The notes beneath the pieces were generated by a model. That model did no database searches and had not been told where the DNA came from. It saw only the letters and a program-made list of their open reading frames with translations. This document shows, one piece after another, positions 1 through 11,600 of a DNA stretch of 64,000 bases. This stretch comes from Zanthoxylum bungeanum (lineage: Eukaryota; Streptophyta; Magnoliopsida; Sapindales; Rutaceae): contig SKCR01025323.1 in assembly GCA_019454045.1 (NCBI GenBank), positions 227,931 to 291,930 of the forward strand, read 5' to 3'. Within the stretch, counting starts at the first letter, position 1, and each line of letters opens with the position of its first letter. A program made the translations under genes and the position numbers.

Positions 1-1179
1 GATGTTGATTTCCTAGAATTCGACATCTGTCTGAAAATCAGAGTCCGCATATCCCTTGATGATCATATCCTCACCAAAATATACAAGCATATAATTTCTC
101 GTTCTCTTAAGATACTTGAGAATGTGTTTCACAGACACCCAATGATCTAATCCTGGATTAAACTGAAACCTACTGACTACTCCAACTGTAAAACTGATGT
201 CCGATCTCGTGCATAACATAGCAAATATGAGACTACCAACTGCTGAGGCATATGAGATATATCTTATTTCCTCAACCCATTGAGGTGTCTTAGGAGACTG
301 TTCCATTGATAAATGAATGCCATGTCGGAAAGAAAATTGCCTTTCTTGAAATTCTGTATCCCAAATCGCACAAGGATCTTGTCGATGTAGGATGCTTGAG
401 ACATAAATAGTATTCTTTTATGATCTCGAAGAATCTAGATCCCAAGTACATAACTGTCATCTTCCAAATCTTTTATTTGGAATTTCTTAGCTAGCCAGGA
501 TTTCATGAACGATAATATTTTTACATCATTCCTAATGAGTGAAATATCATTGACGTACAAAACGAGAAAAATCACATTTTCGTCAATGATGCGCTTGTAT
601 ACACAAAACTTATCGATGTTCTGATCAAAATTATAAGACTTGATTGTGTTATCAAATCTTATGTTCCAAGATCGAGATTCCTGCTTGAGTCCATAAATTG
701 ACCTTTGTAGTTTTCAAACCTTTTACTCTTGACCGTGGGCTATGAACCCCTATAATTATACCATATAGATACACTCATCAAGATTTCCATTCAAGAATGC
801 AGTCTTGACGTCCATTTGCCAAATTTCATAGTTATTATATGCGGCAATGTAGAGAAGAGTGCAGATGGATTTGAGCATGGCTACTGGTAAGAAAGTCTCC
901 TCGTAACTTTTTCTGAGTATGACCCTTAGCCACTAGCCTTGGCTTGAAGGTCCATAGCTTCCCATTTAATCATCTTTTTCTCTTGTAGATCCACTTGCAA
1001 GCTATGAGTTTTACTCCATTAGGTTGGTCTAAAAGTTCCCAGACTGAGTTGGAGTATATTGACTCCATCTCGAGGTTCATGTCTTTTAGCTATTCCTCTT
1101 TATCAAAATCATCCATTGCAGTATGATAGGTCAATGGATCATCTATACCATCATTAGATGCGATAACTTATGCCTATCT
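1..1179 (-). pseudogene. Copia family-A RT/RNase H remnant (A0)
   Basis: This is the reverse transcriptase to RNase H part of a Ty1/copia polyprotein, read on the minus strand and cut by the window edge. The RNase H side (about 306 to 13) reads MEQSPKTPQWVEEIRYISYA, then GSLIFAMLCTRSDISFTVGV and HWVSVKHILKYLKRTRNYML, a typical copia RT/RNase H linker. The region near 830-790 reads YEIWQMDVKTAFLNG, the RT core motif. The YVDD box near 560-540 has decayed to a YVNDIS-like form. Stops and frameshifts lie between 306 and 1170. It ends where the LTR of A1 begins, so A1 probably inserted here. Family assignment is firm, and loss of function is clear. Confidence 0.88.
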
Positions 1180-3261
1180 TGTAGATACATATTTCATTTG
1201 CGCGATGGAACCTCCTTAGGCATCGTGATCGACATTGAAAAATTTATGCCATCTCCCTTATGAATGCCGAATCTGACCAGCCTTTTTAGACTTATTTTGC
1301 TTCTATTTTTGACTATTTTTTAGCCCCGGAATAGCCCCCGAACAACCACACAAATTTGGACTGTTTTGCACATGATACGCGGGCACAACTCACCCAAAAA
1401 TAGCCCATGTTTTACGTGTATAAGAGCAGTGATTCAGGTCTAAATTTTCCACCAAAAAGTCCCCACAATAACCACATAAACACCCATTTGTATTCCCAAA
1501 TTTTCAGGGCTAAAATGCAACACAAACCGAGCCCCGAATCAAGTTATAAGTAGCGGCAATGAGCAGATTTTCTGCTCACTATCGTGAACAAGAAGAAAGG
1601 GCGAACATGTTTTTGGTTTGATTTCCAAAAAATATTTTATGCTATATCTCGTAACCAGTAAATAGATGTATGCGCTTCACTCAAAAAATATTAAATCTCT
1701 AAACAATTGTATTGTCACACATAATTTTTTCCCCTTTTTGTTCTTCCATTTTTTCTTTCAACATTGAGAGAAAAATATGAACAATGGTGGCTAGGGTTTT
1801 CAAAGTGAAAAGTTATGAAAAGAAAAAACTTTATTTTCTCTTTTTATACTTGGGGTTTTGTTGGGTCAAAAAATAAATAAAACTCTATGCATTTTTTTCT
1901 TCAAGTTTTGGCCAACCCCCTTTATTTTTGTAACATCAAAATTTTATTTACTGAAAATAATAATGACATTAAACATGTTATTATAAAAGAAATTGTAACA
2001 ACCAATTTTAAATAATGAGTTTCCAAAATCAAATTTTAAACTTATTAATTAAATTATAGATCATAATTTAATATTTATAAAATCTTTAGTATTTAAATGA
2101 TTATCTTATACTCATTTACAAAATAAAACTTTATATTAAATATAATATAAGGTTACATGTGTTACAAATATATTATTAGTCCCAATAATAATAATAATAA
2201 TATATGTGAGTATATAATTGGACTATCCAATAATATTTAATTTACGACAGTATATCAAGCTAGCACGGGGACCAAATGGACCCACAGTTCCGAGCTCCAA
2301 TAATCCCGCAATATTAATTAAACTCATTAACTAAATATTCCAAATTGTTAACTTCAGGTTATTCCACTAAAAATCCGAAGATGCACTCTCGTTGCGTTAG
2401 ATAAATAATATAAGCCGAACTACGTCGGTGTCCATCGATATAGTCATTACATACGGATTGACCCTTCATGAGTATCACATAATTAGAGCCGGATCATAAT
2501 TTCCGTTATACCCCTTTAATTATTTTTAACCTTAAGTACAATTGATTCTCCAATGAACGATTTATTCATAACCATTATAAATATTAATCTTTCTATTCGT
2601 AACAGAAAGACTTGAGCGCTCTAATTGTTCAAGTACCGAATCAACCCTTAAGGAAGATACTCCCCTACTTCTCGCAAGAAGGAGTGAACTCCATATCTAT
2701 GTAAAATATCCCCAGCTACATACCAAACCTTATCCCCAAAGTACGTGCCTATTGGTCGGGTTTGCTACACCGACCTCACCTTTGTAAATCAAATGACATA
2801 GCCTATCATGCAGGAGTTCGCAGTACACTTAGAATTTAGATCAATCCATATATGACCATTTAGTATATTGAAATTAATTTCTTTATTTAACGGATATTAT
2901 AAGAAATTCATTTCTATATGGGTCTAGTCCTATATGATCACATCACATAAGGTGCCTCCATTTTCATGTCACCACATGGACGATCTCGAATCAAAGTCAC
3001 CATACAATTATAGAATGGACTGCAACTATAGATAAATCACAAGGAAAATGCCCACTTTGTTTGCTCTATATGGACTATTTTGTATTAATAACTTCATACT
3101 TAAATCCTCATGTGTATGACACTCATACAATAAGTCTGAAGGTACATAAGTAATCAAGGATAAACAAATAATAACATTTGTTAAATGAACAATGCATTTT
3201 TTATTTCATAACAAATAATTCCCTTTACATTACATGAAGCTCTAGGTCATATATCCCAATA
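1180..3261 (-). mobile_element. Copia family-A LTR (3' LTR of A1)
   Basis: This is a long LTR of about 2.08 kb in minus orientation. On the minus strand it starts at 3261 (TATTGGGATATATG, a mutated TGTTGGGATATATG) just after a purine-rich tract, and it ends near 1180 at TACA. It is colinear over nearly its whole length with 37987-40031 and with the solo LTR at 32106-36363. Shared stretches include the one near 2260 (GCTAGCACGGGGACCAAAT) and the one near 1250 (CTTATGAATGCCGAAT). It holds an AT-rich core at 1900-2230 with a short (aat)n run. The 1180 boundary is less certain than the 3261 boundary. Confidence 0.85.
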
Positions 3262-3275
3262 ATCTCCCACTTACA
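3262..3275 (-). other. Polypurine tract of A1
   Basis: On the minus strand the LTR start is preceded by AGTGTAAGTGGGAGATT, the usual copia polypurine tract that primes plus-strand DNA synthesis. The same AGTGGGAGATT form sits before the 3' LTR of B1 (26417-26430). Confidence 0.75.
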
Positions 3276-5190
3276 CTAGAGCAAATGAGACATGTCACGT
3301 AATCATAGACCCTCTAGGTGACCTTCAAACAGTTTACCCAACAAGGTCTTTGCAAACGGATCAATCAGTTTCTCTGCAAATGTAATCTTTGTGACATAAA
3401 CTTCTCATCTCTGATGAGATGATATTTCTCTTTATATGCTTTCCCATTTTGTGGCTTCTTGGTTCTTTGGAATTCGCCACTGCACCACTATTATAGCAAT
3501 AAAGTGTGAGTGGTTTATCCATATCTGGAACAACTTCCAGATCTCCCAAGAATATTAGAGTCAGACTGCTTCCTTAGCTGCTTCGTAAGCTGGTAAATAT
3601 TCAGCATCCATGGTGGAGTCAGCAATACAAGATTTCTTTATGCTCATCCATATAATGGTCCAACCACATAGGGTAAACACTGATCCATATGTTGATTTCC
3701 TAGAGTAAACATCTATTTGAAAATTAGAGTCCGTATATCCCCTAAGGATCATATCATCACCAGAATATACAATAATATAATTTCTCATTCTCTTTAGATA
3801 CTTGAGAATATGTTTCACAACCACCCAATGATCTAATCCTGGGTTAGACTGAGATCTACTGATTACTCCCACTGTAAAATAAATGTATGATCTCGTGCAT
3901 AACATAGCATATATGAGACTATCAACTGCTAAGACATATGAGATATGTCTCATTTCCTCAACTCCTTAAGGTGTATTATGAGACTGTTCCTTTGACAAAT
4001 GAATTCCATGTCGGTAAGGCAAATTGCCTTTCTTGGATGCCTGAGACATAGCTAACAATATTCTTTTGCGATCTCGAAGAATCTGGATCCCAAGTACATA
4101 ACTGGCCTTTCCCAAATCTTTCATTTGGAATTGATTAGCTAGCCATAATTTCACATCTGATAATATTTTTACATAATTCCCAATGAGTAAAATATCATCA
4201 ACGTACAAAATGAGAAAAATCACTTTTCTGTCAATGTCGCGGTTGTACATACAAGGCTCTTCGACGTTCTACTCAAAATTATAAGACTTGATCGTGGTAT
4301 CAAATCTTATGTTCCAAGATCAAGATGCATGTTTAAGTCCATAAATGGACTATTGCAGCTTGCAAATATTTTACTCTTGACCTTAGGCTACGAATCCGTC
4401 TGGTTGTACCATATAGATACACTCATAAAGATTTCCATTCAAGAATGCAGAGTTGACGTCCATCTACCAAATCTCATAGTCATAATATACGGCAATGGAA
4501 ATAAGAGTGCATATGGATTTTAGGATGGCTACTGGCGTGAAAGTCTCCACATAGTCAACTCTCTCTTTCTGGGTATAACCCTTTGCCACTAGCCTAACCT
4601 TGAAGGTATGTACCTTCTCATCTGCTACCCTCTTTCTCTTGTAGATCCACTTGTAACTTATGTGTTTTACCCCATCTGTTTGGTCTACAAGTTCCCAGAT
4701 TGAGTTGAAGTACATTGACTCCATCTCGAGGTTCATGGCTTTGAGCCATTCATCTTTATTAGAATCATCCATTACACTACGATAGATCAATGGATCATCT
4801 ACACCATCACTGGATGTGAAAATGTATGCCTTTCCAACTCATAGATTGCGATCAGATTGTCGTACAACCCTCTCACTATGTCTAGGTGGCAGTTCGTTTT
4901 GACGTACTTGTATTTGACACTCAGATGTCGTAGGTGCTATGTTTCCATCAACTATTGTTGACAATGGTGTGCTGGTTGAACCAACAAGTAAGTCTTCGAG
5001 TAACACTTTACTTCGAGGTTTGAACTCCCTCATATAGTCCTCCTCAAGAAATGTAGTATTTTTTGACACAAAAACTTTATTATCTTCCGGACTATAAAAG
5101 AACCCACCCCTAGTCTCCTTAGGATAGCCTACAAATAGACACATATGAAAACGTGGCTCCAACTTTGTAGTCTTGTTCTTCAGAAAATAT
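3276..5190 (-). pseudogene. Copia pol 3' half: integrase C-term, RT, RNase H (A1)
   Basis: Minus-strand copia pol in five broken frames. From upstream to downstream these are: integrase C-terminus (5162-4839, FHMCLFVGYPKETRGGFFYS and REFKPRSKVLLEDLL); RT start (4790-4464, KWIYKRKRVADEKVHTFKVR and AKGYTQKERVDYVETFTPVA); RT core (4250-3966, LILYVDDILLIGNYV, then MKDLGKASYVLGIQILRD); the RT/RNase H linker (3953-3561, KKSCIADSTMDAEYLPAYEA, carrying the DAEY motif); and the RNase H end (3549-3361, DKPLTLYCYNSGAVANSKEP). YVDD is intact, but the frame is cut many times. The gene continues upstream at 10166 beyond the inserted A4 element. Confidence 0.9.
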
Positions 5191-5195
5191 GCTGG

Positions 5196-5511
5196 TGTTA
5201 GAATATATGCCCTAAAACATAATGAAATATGTAAACGTGATTTTTAAGTAATAAATGAAGCTGTTATTCATTTATTAAAATGTCGATTTTAAATGTACTT
5301 TCAGACTTAGTGTATAAGTGTTATACACAAGAGAATTTAATTTGAAATTAGTAATCCTAAATAGTCCGTAGAGAGCAAACAAAAACGGGCACTTTATTTG
5401 TTGTTTATCTACAGTTGCGGTCCATTCCATATTGTATGACGACTTTGATCCGGGTTTGTTCATATGGTCACATGGGAATTGAGGCACCTTATATGATGAC
5501 CACAAAGATGA
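5196..5511 (+). repeat. 5' LTR fragment of A4
   Basis: About 315 bp of family-A LTR in plus orientation, similar to the reverse complement of about 3261-2950 (CTTTCAGACTTAGTGTATAA near 5300, then AATAGTCCGTAGAGAGCAAA near 5365). It is cut at 5512 by a TGTAAC-type LTR. Confidence 0.75.
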
Positions 5512-7480
5512 TGTAACATACATGTCCAAGAGATGCTACCGACAGGAAATAAGCTATCATATCCACATGAGCCTCTGACAATCTAACTATGATCAATTCT
5601 GTTAAACTCATTACAAACATAAACTCACGTATAGAGACCATTGCCCAACTCAATAATCATTGAAATGTATCTCAAATACTAATACAATGTACAAAATAGT
5701 ACATTACATTACAACGATGATATTAGAGACACTCAATGACTGATATTATACAATGTATGTCATGCAATATTTACTTGACACTGACTATGCTGAACTTATG
5801 TACTCAACCTGGTGGACTCAACACCTTACTGAATGCTATCAGTATCCATCCTCCCGAGTTTGTCCTCCAGATAAACCTGCAAAGTAGAAAATAATGGGAG
5901 GGGGGGTTAGATCGTTTGAACGACCTAGTGAGTGGACAATTTAAAATGGAACTGTAATACTTTGTGAAAATCCATGGTTCTAAAGTGAAAATCGTCTTAA
6001 GAAAGCTGTATTTTCTGAAATCTCTTTTCTTATCTGAAATATATCTTTTTATGTAAAAATTTTATGAAAACTCTGTTCAATCGGTAAAACTCTAATGCTT
6101 TTCTGTAAAAGTTTATTCTCGTGAAAACTCTTTTATAAAATTTATCATTTCTGAAAATCATATCTCTGGAAATCAGTTTCTGAAAACTGTCTCCAAAATC
6201 TGATACTCTATGATTGTATTTTACTTTGTCTCATTCTTTTCTTTAGGAATTTAATACTTCTTAAGATTTCCTAGACGACCACTCGTCTATTATTGCTTCC
6301 ACCTAAGCACAACTCAACTTGTAAGGTTCTGAACGCATTTAATGCACCTGTTCTAGTATGATCGTACTCACAATTATTCCAATTGAATCACTAGTCCTTA
6401 TTTACAGTATCTAATCTATATGAAAAATTATATCAATCGGCTCACTTAAGAAGCACCTTCGTACCCAAGTCGTACTGGTGTCATATGACTTTTCTGAATA
6501 TACTTTTGAACTCTCCACAGATAGTACTTCCACGACCCTAAGGATGCTCGTGTCTTCTATAACAAGGTCTCTTCCCATTCTACCTTAATTCTGGGTAATT
6601 GTATACAAGGGTAATCCTTGACGTTATTGCAACTGATCACACTTGATATCTTCTTGGCTCTACATGCTCGATCCGATCTAACGTTCATTCTAATAACTTA
6701 ACTATTCAACTCTCTCTATTTCCTCATTGCTAAGTTTCAACTGCTTATCGGTTCTGTCTTTCAAGTTCTTATATCTTTATCTATCTGTGAGGCTTAGGAC
6801 CTCATGATTTTTGGTCAAAATTCCCCGCTCACTATTGTTGTTTGCCGATGCCTCTTATTCTTTGGATATTAATCTTGAACTGATTTTCTGGTGGTCCCTA
6901 TTAATTGGCTAAAGCCTTTGAAACAAGGTACTTATATTAAGCCTAACTGTTTATACTATGGTGCTTAAACTGTATCTCTTATTATTATCATCGATGCTGG
7001 TGATTCGGTTCTGGTTAACGTTCATACCCTTCTCGTACCTTTAAATTCACTGCTAATATGAATCTGGTTATCCATTCTTTGTACTGATTTTTTCTTTTTG
7101 CCTGGTTATCCCACTTCATCTTATTCTTACAGTCTTATTTCGTCAAGTGTTGGCTGGTATCAACAATATCCATATACTTGGTTTCCTTTGGCCGTCTTAC
7201 GTTTTACCCCAATAAATTCGTTTCAAGTCATCTAGGCATTATTCGAAGCGGTGTGTTATGAAGTGAACATACAGTTATACTCATTATCTTTCTTCCGTTT
7301 CCTATATAATGTAATTCCAGTCTCATTTCATCACTGATATAGGCATTCCTAGTCATTCCGTAGTTGTACTGAACTTAACTATCAAAAGTCTATATTGGTA
7401 CTTATGCACTCTCGTTATTGTTTATCTAGTATCTTTTTCTATTGTCGTCTTACCTTGACAGTTCTTTCGAGAATATTTGC
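5512..7480 (-). mobile_element. Gypsy-type LTR piece (family D, copy D3) and unassigned DNA
   Basis: The stretch starts TGTAACATACATGTCC at 5512 and resembles the start of 40882-43379 (TGTAACATCCCCGATC). Shared pieces are the end near 5535-5560, the block near 5800-5870 (CAGTATCCATCCTCCCGA), and the 5950-6200 region rich in TCTGAAAA words. From about 6280 to 7480 I see no coding frame and no clear match to other parts of the window. It may be a diverged part of the same LTR. The right boundary is approximate, and I found no GTTACA end or matching target duplication. Confidence 0.5.
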
Positions 7481-7484
7481 ATAT

Positions 7485-9300
7485 GGAGGTGTCCAACACA
7501 TATGCTGAAGAATAAGACTACAAAATTAGAGTCGCGTTTAAAGTGTACCTATTTGTAGGCTATCTTAAAGAGACTATGGGTGAATTCTTTTATAGTCTAA
7601 GAAGTGATCAAAGTGTTTGTATTTCTTGAGGAGAACTATATGAGAGAATTCAAGCCTCGCAGTAAAGTGGCACTCGAGGAGTTACTTTGTAGTTAGACCA
7701 ATGCATCATCAACAACAGTTGTTGACAATTATAATAACGTAACACCTTTGACATCTGGATGTTAGATGCAATTATATCAGGGGAGTCTACCATCTAGACG
7801 CAGTGAGAGGGTTGTGTGCCAACCTGATCGCCATCTAGAGATTGGAGAGGCAAAAGTTGTCATCTCCAGTAACGGTGTATATGATCTATTGAGCTATTGT
7901 AGTGCAATTGATGATCATGATAAAAAGAAATGGCTCAAAGCCATGAATCTCGAGATGTAGTCTATGTACTCCAACTCATTTTGGGATCTTGTAGGTCAAC
8001 CTGATGGTGTAAAACCTATATGTTGCAAGTGGATCTACATGAGGAAGAGATGAGTAGATAGGAAGGTACAGACCTTCAAAGCTAGGTTAATGGCCAAAGG
8101 TTATACCCAAAAAGAGAAAGTTGATTAAAAGGAGATTTTCTCGCCAGTAGCCATGCTTAAATCTATCCGTACTCTTCAATACATTGCAACGTATTATGAA
8201 TATGAGATATGGCAGATAGACGTCAAGACAATATTCTTTAATGGTAATCTTAATGAGAGCATCTATATTGTACAACCAGAGAGATTCGTTGCCTAAGGTC
8301 AAGAGCAAAAGGTTTGCAAGCTGCAAAGGTCTATTTATGGAGTGAGCAAGCATCTTGATCATAGAAAATAAGATTTGATGCGATGATCAAGTCTTATGAT
8401 TTTGAGCAGAACACCGATGAGCCTTGTATATACAAGTGTGTCATTTGCGATAAGGTGATTTTTCTCATATTATACGTCGATGATATTTTAGTCATTTTGA
8501 ATGATGTAAAAGTATTATCGGAAGTAAAATCCTGACTGGCGAACTAATTCCAAATGAAGTATTTGGGAAATGCTAGTTGTGTACTTGGGATCCAGATCAT
8601 TTGGGATCATAAGAGACGATTGTTAGCTATGTCTCAAACTTCCTATATCGAAAATATTATTTTACAATTTTGGGTGCTGAATTCTAAGAAAGGTACTTTA
8701 CCTCTTCGACATGGAATTCACTTGTCAAAGGAACAGTTTCCTAACACACCTCAAACAGTCGAGGAGATGAGACATATCCCATATGCCTCTGCTATTGGAA
8801 GTCTCATGCATGGATATTCGTTTTACAGAGGGAGTAGTCAGTAGTTTTCAGTCTAGTCCATGATTAGATCAGTGAATGACTGTAAAGCATGTTCTCAAGT
8901 ATCTTAACAGTATGAGAGACTATATGCTTGTATAATCTGGAAATGATATAATCCTTAGAGGATATACATATTATGTTTTTTAGACGGATGTAGATAATGG
9001 AAAATCAACATCCGAATCAGTTTTTACCATAGCTGGTGGAGCCATAGTATGAAAGAGTATAATGCAATCTGGCATTGCGAACTCCACAATGGAGGATGAG
9101 TATGTAGCAGCTTGTGAAGTAGCTAATGAAGCAGTATGGCTCCATAATATGGATATACCACTCACATTTCATTATGCTAATAACGGTACAATGGTAAAAT
9201 CCAAAGAACCAAGAAGCGACAAGAGAGGGAATCATATAGAGAGGAAATATCATCTCTTTAGGGAGATGTTGCAGATAGCGTTAATGTGTAATATATAGTT
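7485..9300 (+). pseudogene. Copia integrase C-term, RT, RNase H relic (A4)
   Basis: Plus-strand pol relic in the usual order. The integrase tail is near 7550-7690 (EENYMREFKPRSKVALEELL). The linker and RT start are at 7766-7960 (RRSERVVCQPDRHLEIGEAK, then KKKWLKAMNLEM, with a stop just after). RT follows at 7960-8550 (YEIWQIDVKTIFFNGNLNES near 8200, and LILYVDDILVI near 8470). Next is 8554-8844 (KYLGNASCVLGIQIIWDHKR, then EEMRHIPYASAIGSLMHG). RNase H runs from about 9060 to 9260 (NSTMEDEYVAACEVANEAVW, NNGTMVKSKEPRS). Stops and frameshifts occur throughout, so it cannot encode an active enzyme. Confidence 0.85.
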
Positions 9301-10160
9301 ATTATATTAATGATTATTAGATAATCATTTAATATAGTATTTGATTTTTAAATTAAATTTGATTTAATTCAAAATCAAATATGTAATTTATATCATGATA
9401 AAACTTACATGTTAAATTTTAATTTTAAATTAAATGATATTTGATATCATATTTAATTTTTGAAATTAATAATTTTATAATGACAAAAGGGCCTTTGGCC
9501 AAATACTAATATTTATATTAGGGTTATGGTTGATTTTGTACAAGCATATTTTAAACCTAAATCCTAGATATAAATATAAAGCTTTTCTCTTGAAAACTAA
9601 ACCCTGGCATCTTTTCAATGAGTTTGAAAATAGAGAAAAATAAGATAAAACATGAAGGAAAATTTTTTCAGGAAAATTTTCTCGAGTTAACTCGAGCCCA
9701 CCATCACAGATTTTTGGTGGTGAGTCATAACACAGAAGATTAAATGATAGACCGATCATTGATATATTTTCACGGCAAACTCACGGCAGCTAGGATTCAA
9801 GCGAGCAAATTATATACATGCTTAGAGAAACAAAACTAGACGTGCATGATGGCCAAGTTGAAAGTAGCGCACATTCCCCATTTTCCGAGTTACGGTCAGT
9901 ATGTTAATGGATTTGCTTCAGTCAAAAGCTGCATGCACATTGAATGTTGGTGCTTTATCTGATCTATTCAAATGTACGTACCCAGCAAATGATCTAAGTG
10001 CGCATGTGGCGCATATTATGCACGTGATGTTTGTTTGATGGATGATCAAAAGTAACTGGAGATTGAAGAGTTCAATGAAGCATGCATGGAACTCAAATTT
10101 CTCAATATCGATCTCGGTGCCATAGAAATTTCCATTACACGAGGGAAATTGGTTCCTACA
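9301..10160 (+). repeat. Truncated 3' LTR of A4
   Basis: After the RNase H relic the sequence becomes AT-rich and non-coding and ends at TTCCTACA against the target duplication. The 9310-9480 part is similar in composition and wording to the AT-rich core of family-A LTRs, but the first part of the LTR is missing. The 9700-10150 part has no clear match elsewhere in the window. No gene is visible. Confidence 0.5.
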
Positions 10161-10165
10161 GCTTG

Positions 10166-11600
10166 ACACCCTTATATGCGGAAATGTCATAAACTAACTT
10201 TACGACCATTCCACAACTCTGAGGGAGTCTTAGGAACAGTCTTAAATGTAACTACATTAAGGATATACATTATTGTTTGTAATGCATATCCCCAGAATGA
10301 ACTAGGCAGTGAACTGTAAGTAAACATAGATCTCATCATGTCTACTAGGGTCCGATTTCTACTCTATGCAACGCCATTATGCTGTGGTGTTCCAGGTGAT
10401 GTGAGTTGGGATACTATCCCATGCTCAACCAAAGACTCCTCGAAATAACTATCAAGGTATTCTCCCCCACGATCTGATCGTAGAGTTTTGATCATTTTAA
10501 CTAATTGGTTCTCAACCTCAGCACGATACTCTTTGAACTTTTCAAAGGTATCTGAATTGTGTTGCAATAGGTAAACGTACCAATATCTAAAATAATCATC
10601 AATGAATGTGACGAAGTATTCATAACCTCATTGGGCTCCTACATTCATCGGCCCGCAAACGTCTTATATATTAGTTCAAGTGGTTGATTGTCACTTATAC
10701 ATTTTCCAGTAAAAGATCAATTGGTCATCCTTCCTTCTAGACAAGATTCATAGACTGGTAAAGTTCCAAGCTTTAACTAGTTTAAAACTCCATTCTTTAC
10801 CAACCTATCTATCCGTTTAAGGCTAATATTTCCAAGTCTAAGATGCCACAGATATGTGTCATTGTGATAAATCTTTTGCTATTTTGTTTTATATCTCTTT
10901 CCCATTGGTGATGAAGTACAACTGGAAACACCTTCGTGGTCACATGAAATCTCTTGAGTGCTTCCTGGTGAAATGAACCACTTTGAATCCAATAGGAATT
11001 TCTTAGGACCTGTGCGTGTCACATTTATGTACCAATTGGCTTGATCGATCCGGGAGAGGTTTGGTTTTTCAACTTTAATCATCTCAATGTTGAGCAGTGA
11101 ACTATGAGTTAACAGCCTTAACACATATAAGTTATTTTATGAGTTTCATGTGCATATAGTTAATTCATTTCTAGCAATAATAACTAAATTATTATTAAAG
11201 GAAATAGAAAAACCATCATCCAAAAGTTTAGAAACAGAAATCAAATTCCTGTGAAAACCAGGAATAACTAGTACATTGTTCAAATGTAAATAACTATTAT
11301 TTAAAATTTTTTAAGTTGAAACTCCCACTGCTATAGCTGAAATGGAATCCCATTCCTGAACCTCATGGTATAGTCACCTTCAGTAAGGTCCCTCCACGAG
11401 TCAGGTAGCTGCAAAGAAGAAAAAACAAGGTTAGTAGCTCCATAATCAACAATCCATGCAGATTTATCATCTTCCACTAATAAGGACTCAATGACAAGTA
11501 AATCGTATTTACCTGTGGCCTTCTTCTTTTTTAGCCCAACAAGGTATTTAGGAAAATTAATTTTCCAATGCGCACTAGAAAATTTATAGGAATTCATTTC
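10166..11600 (-). pseudogene. Copia integrase, protease and gag end (A1)
   Basis: Upstream part of the A1 polyprotein on the minus strand. The integrase core is at 10567-10364 (FEKFKEYRAEVENQLVKMIK, LRSDRGGEYLDSYFEESLVE, then SPGTPQHNGVA), with the conserved SDRGGEY around a catalytic Asp. The protease to integrase N-terminal linker is at 11124-10879. The gag end and protease start are at 11597-11331 (HWKINFPKYLVGL, then DDKSAWIVDYGATN, where the protease DSG has become DYG). The zinc knuckle is reduced to its tail. The frame is cut by stops, and gag is truncated at about 11600 by a D LTR piece. Confidence 0.85.

Larger units (their letters stand above)
5196..10160 (+). mobile_element. Copia family-A element A4, inserted antisense in A1
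   Basis: A plus-strand element inside the minus-strand integrase gene of A1. It starts with TGTTAGAATATATGCCC and ends with GGTTCCTACA, which match the two ends of family-A LTRs (compare 32106, where the plus strand starts TGTAGGAAA). It is flanked by GCTGG (5191-5195) and GCTTG (10161-10165), a 5-bp target duplication with one mismatch. When the insert is removed, the flanks join into the same integrase sequence as at 40310-40350. Both LTRs are truncated, gag is absent and the remaining pol is decayed. Confidence 0.75.

Noticed and set aside
9918..10190. A 90-codon minus-strand frame that might be a host gene
   Set aside because: It spans the A4 LTR end and the target duplication, so it is a chance frame across an insertion joint.
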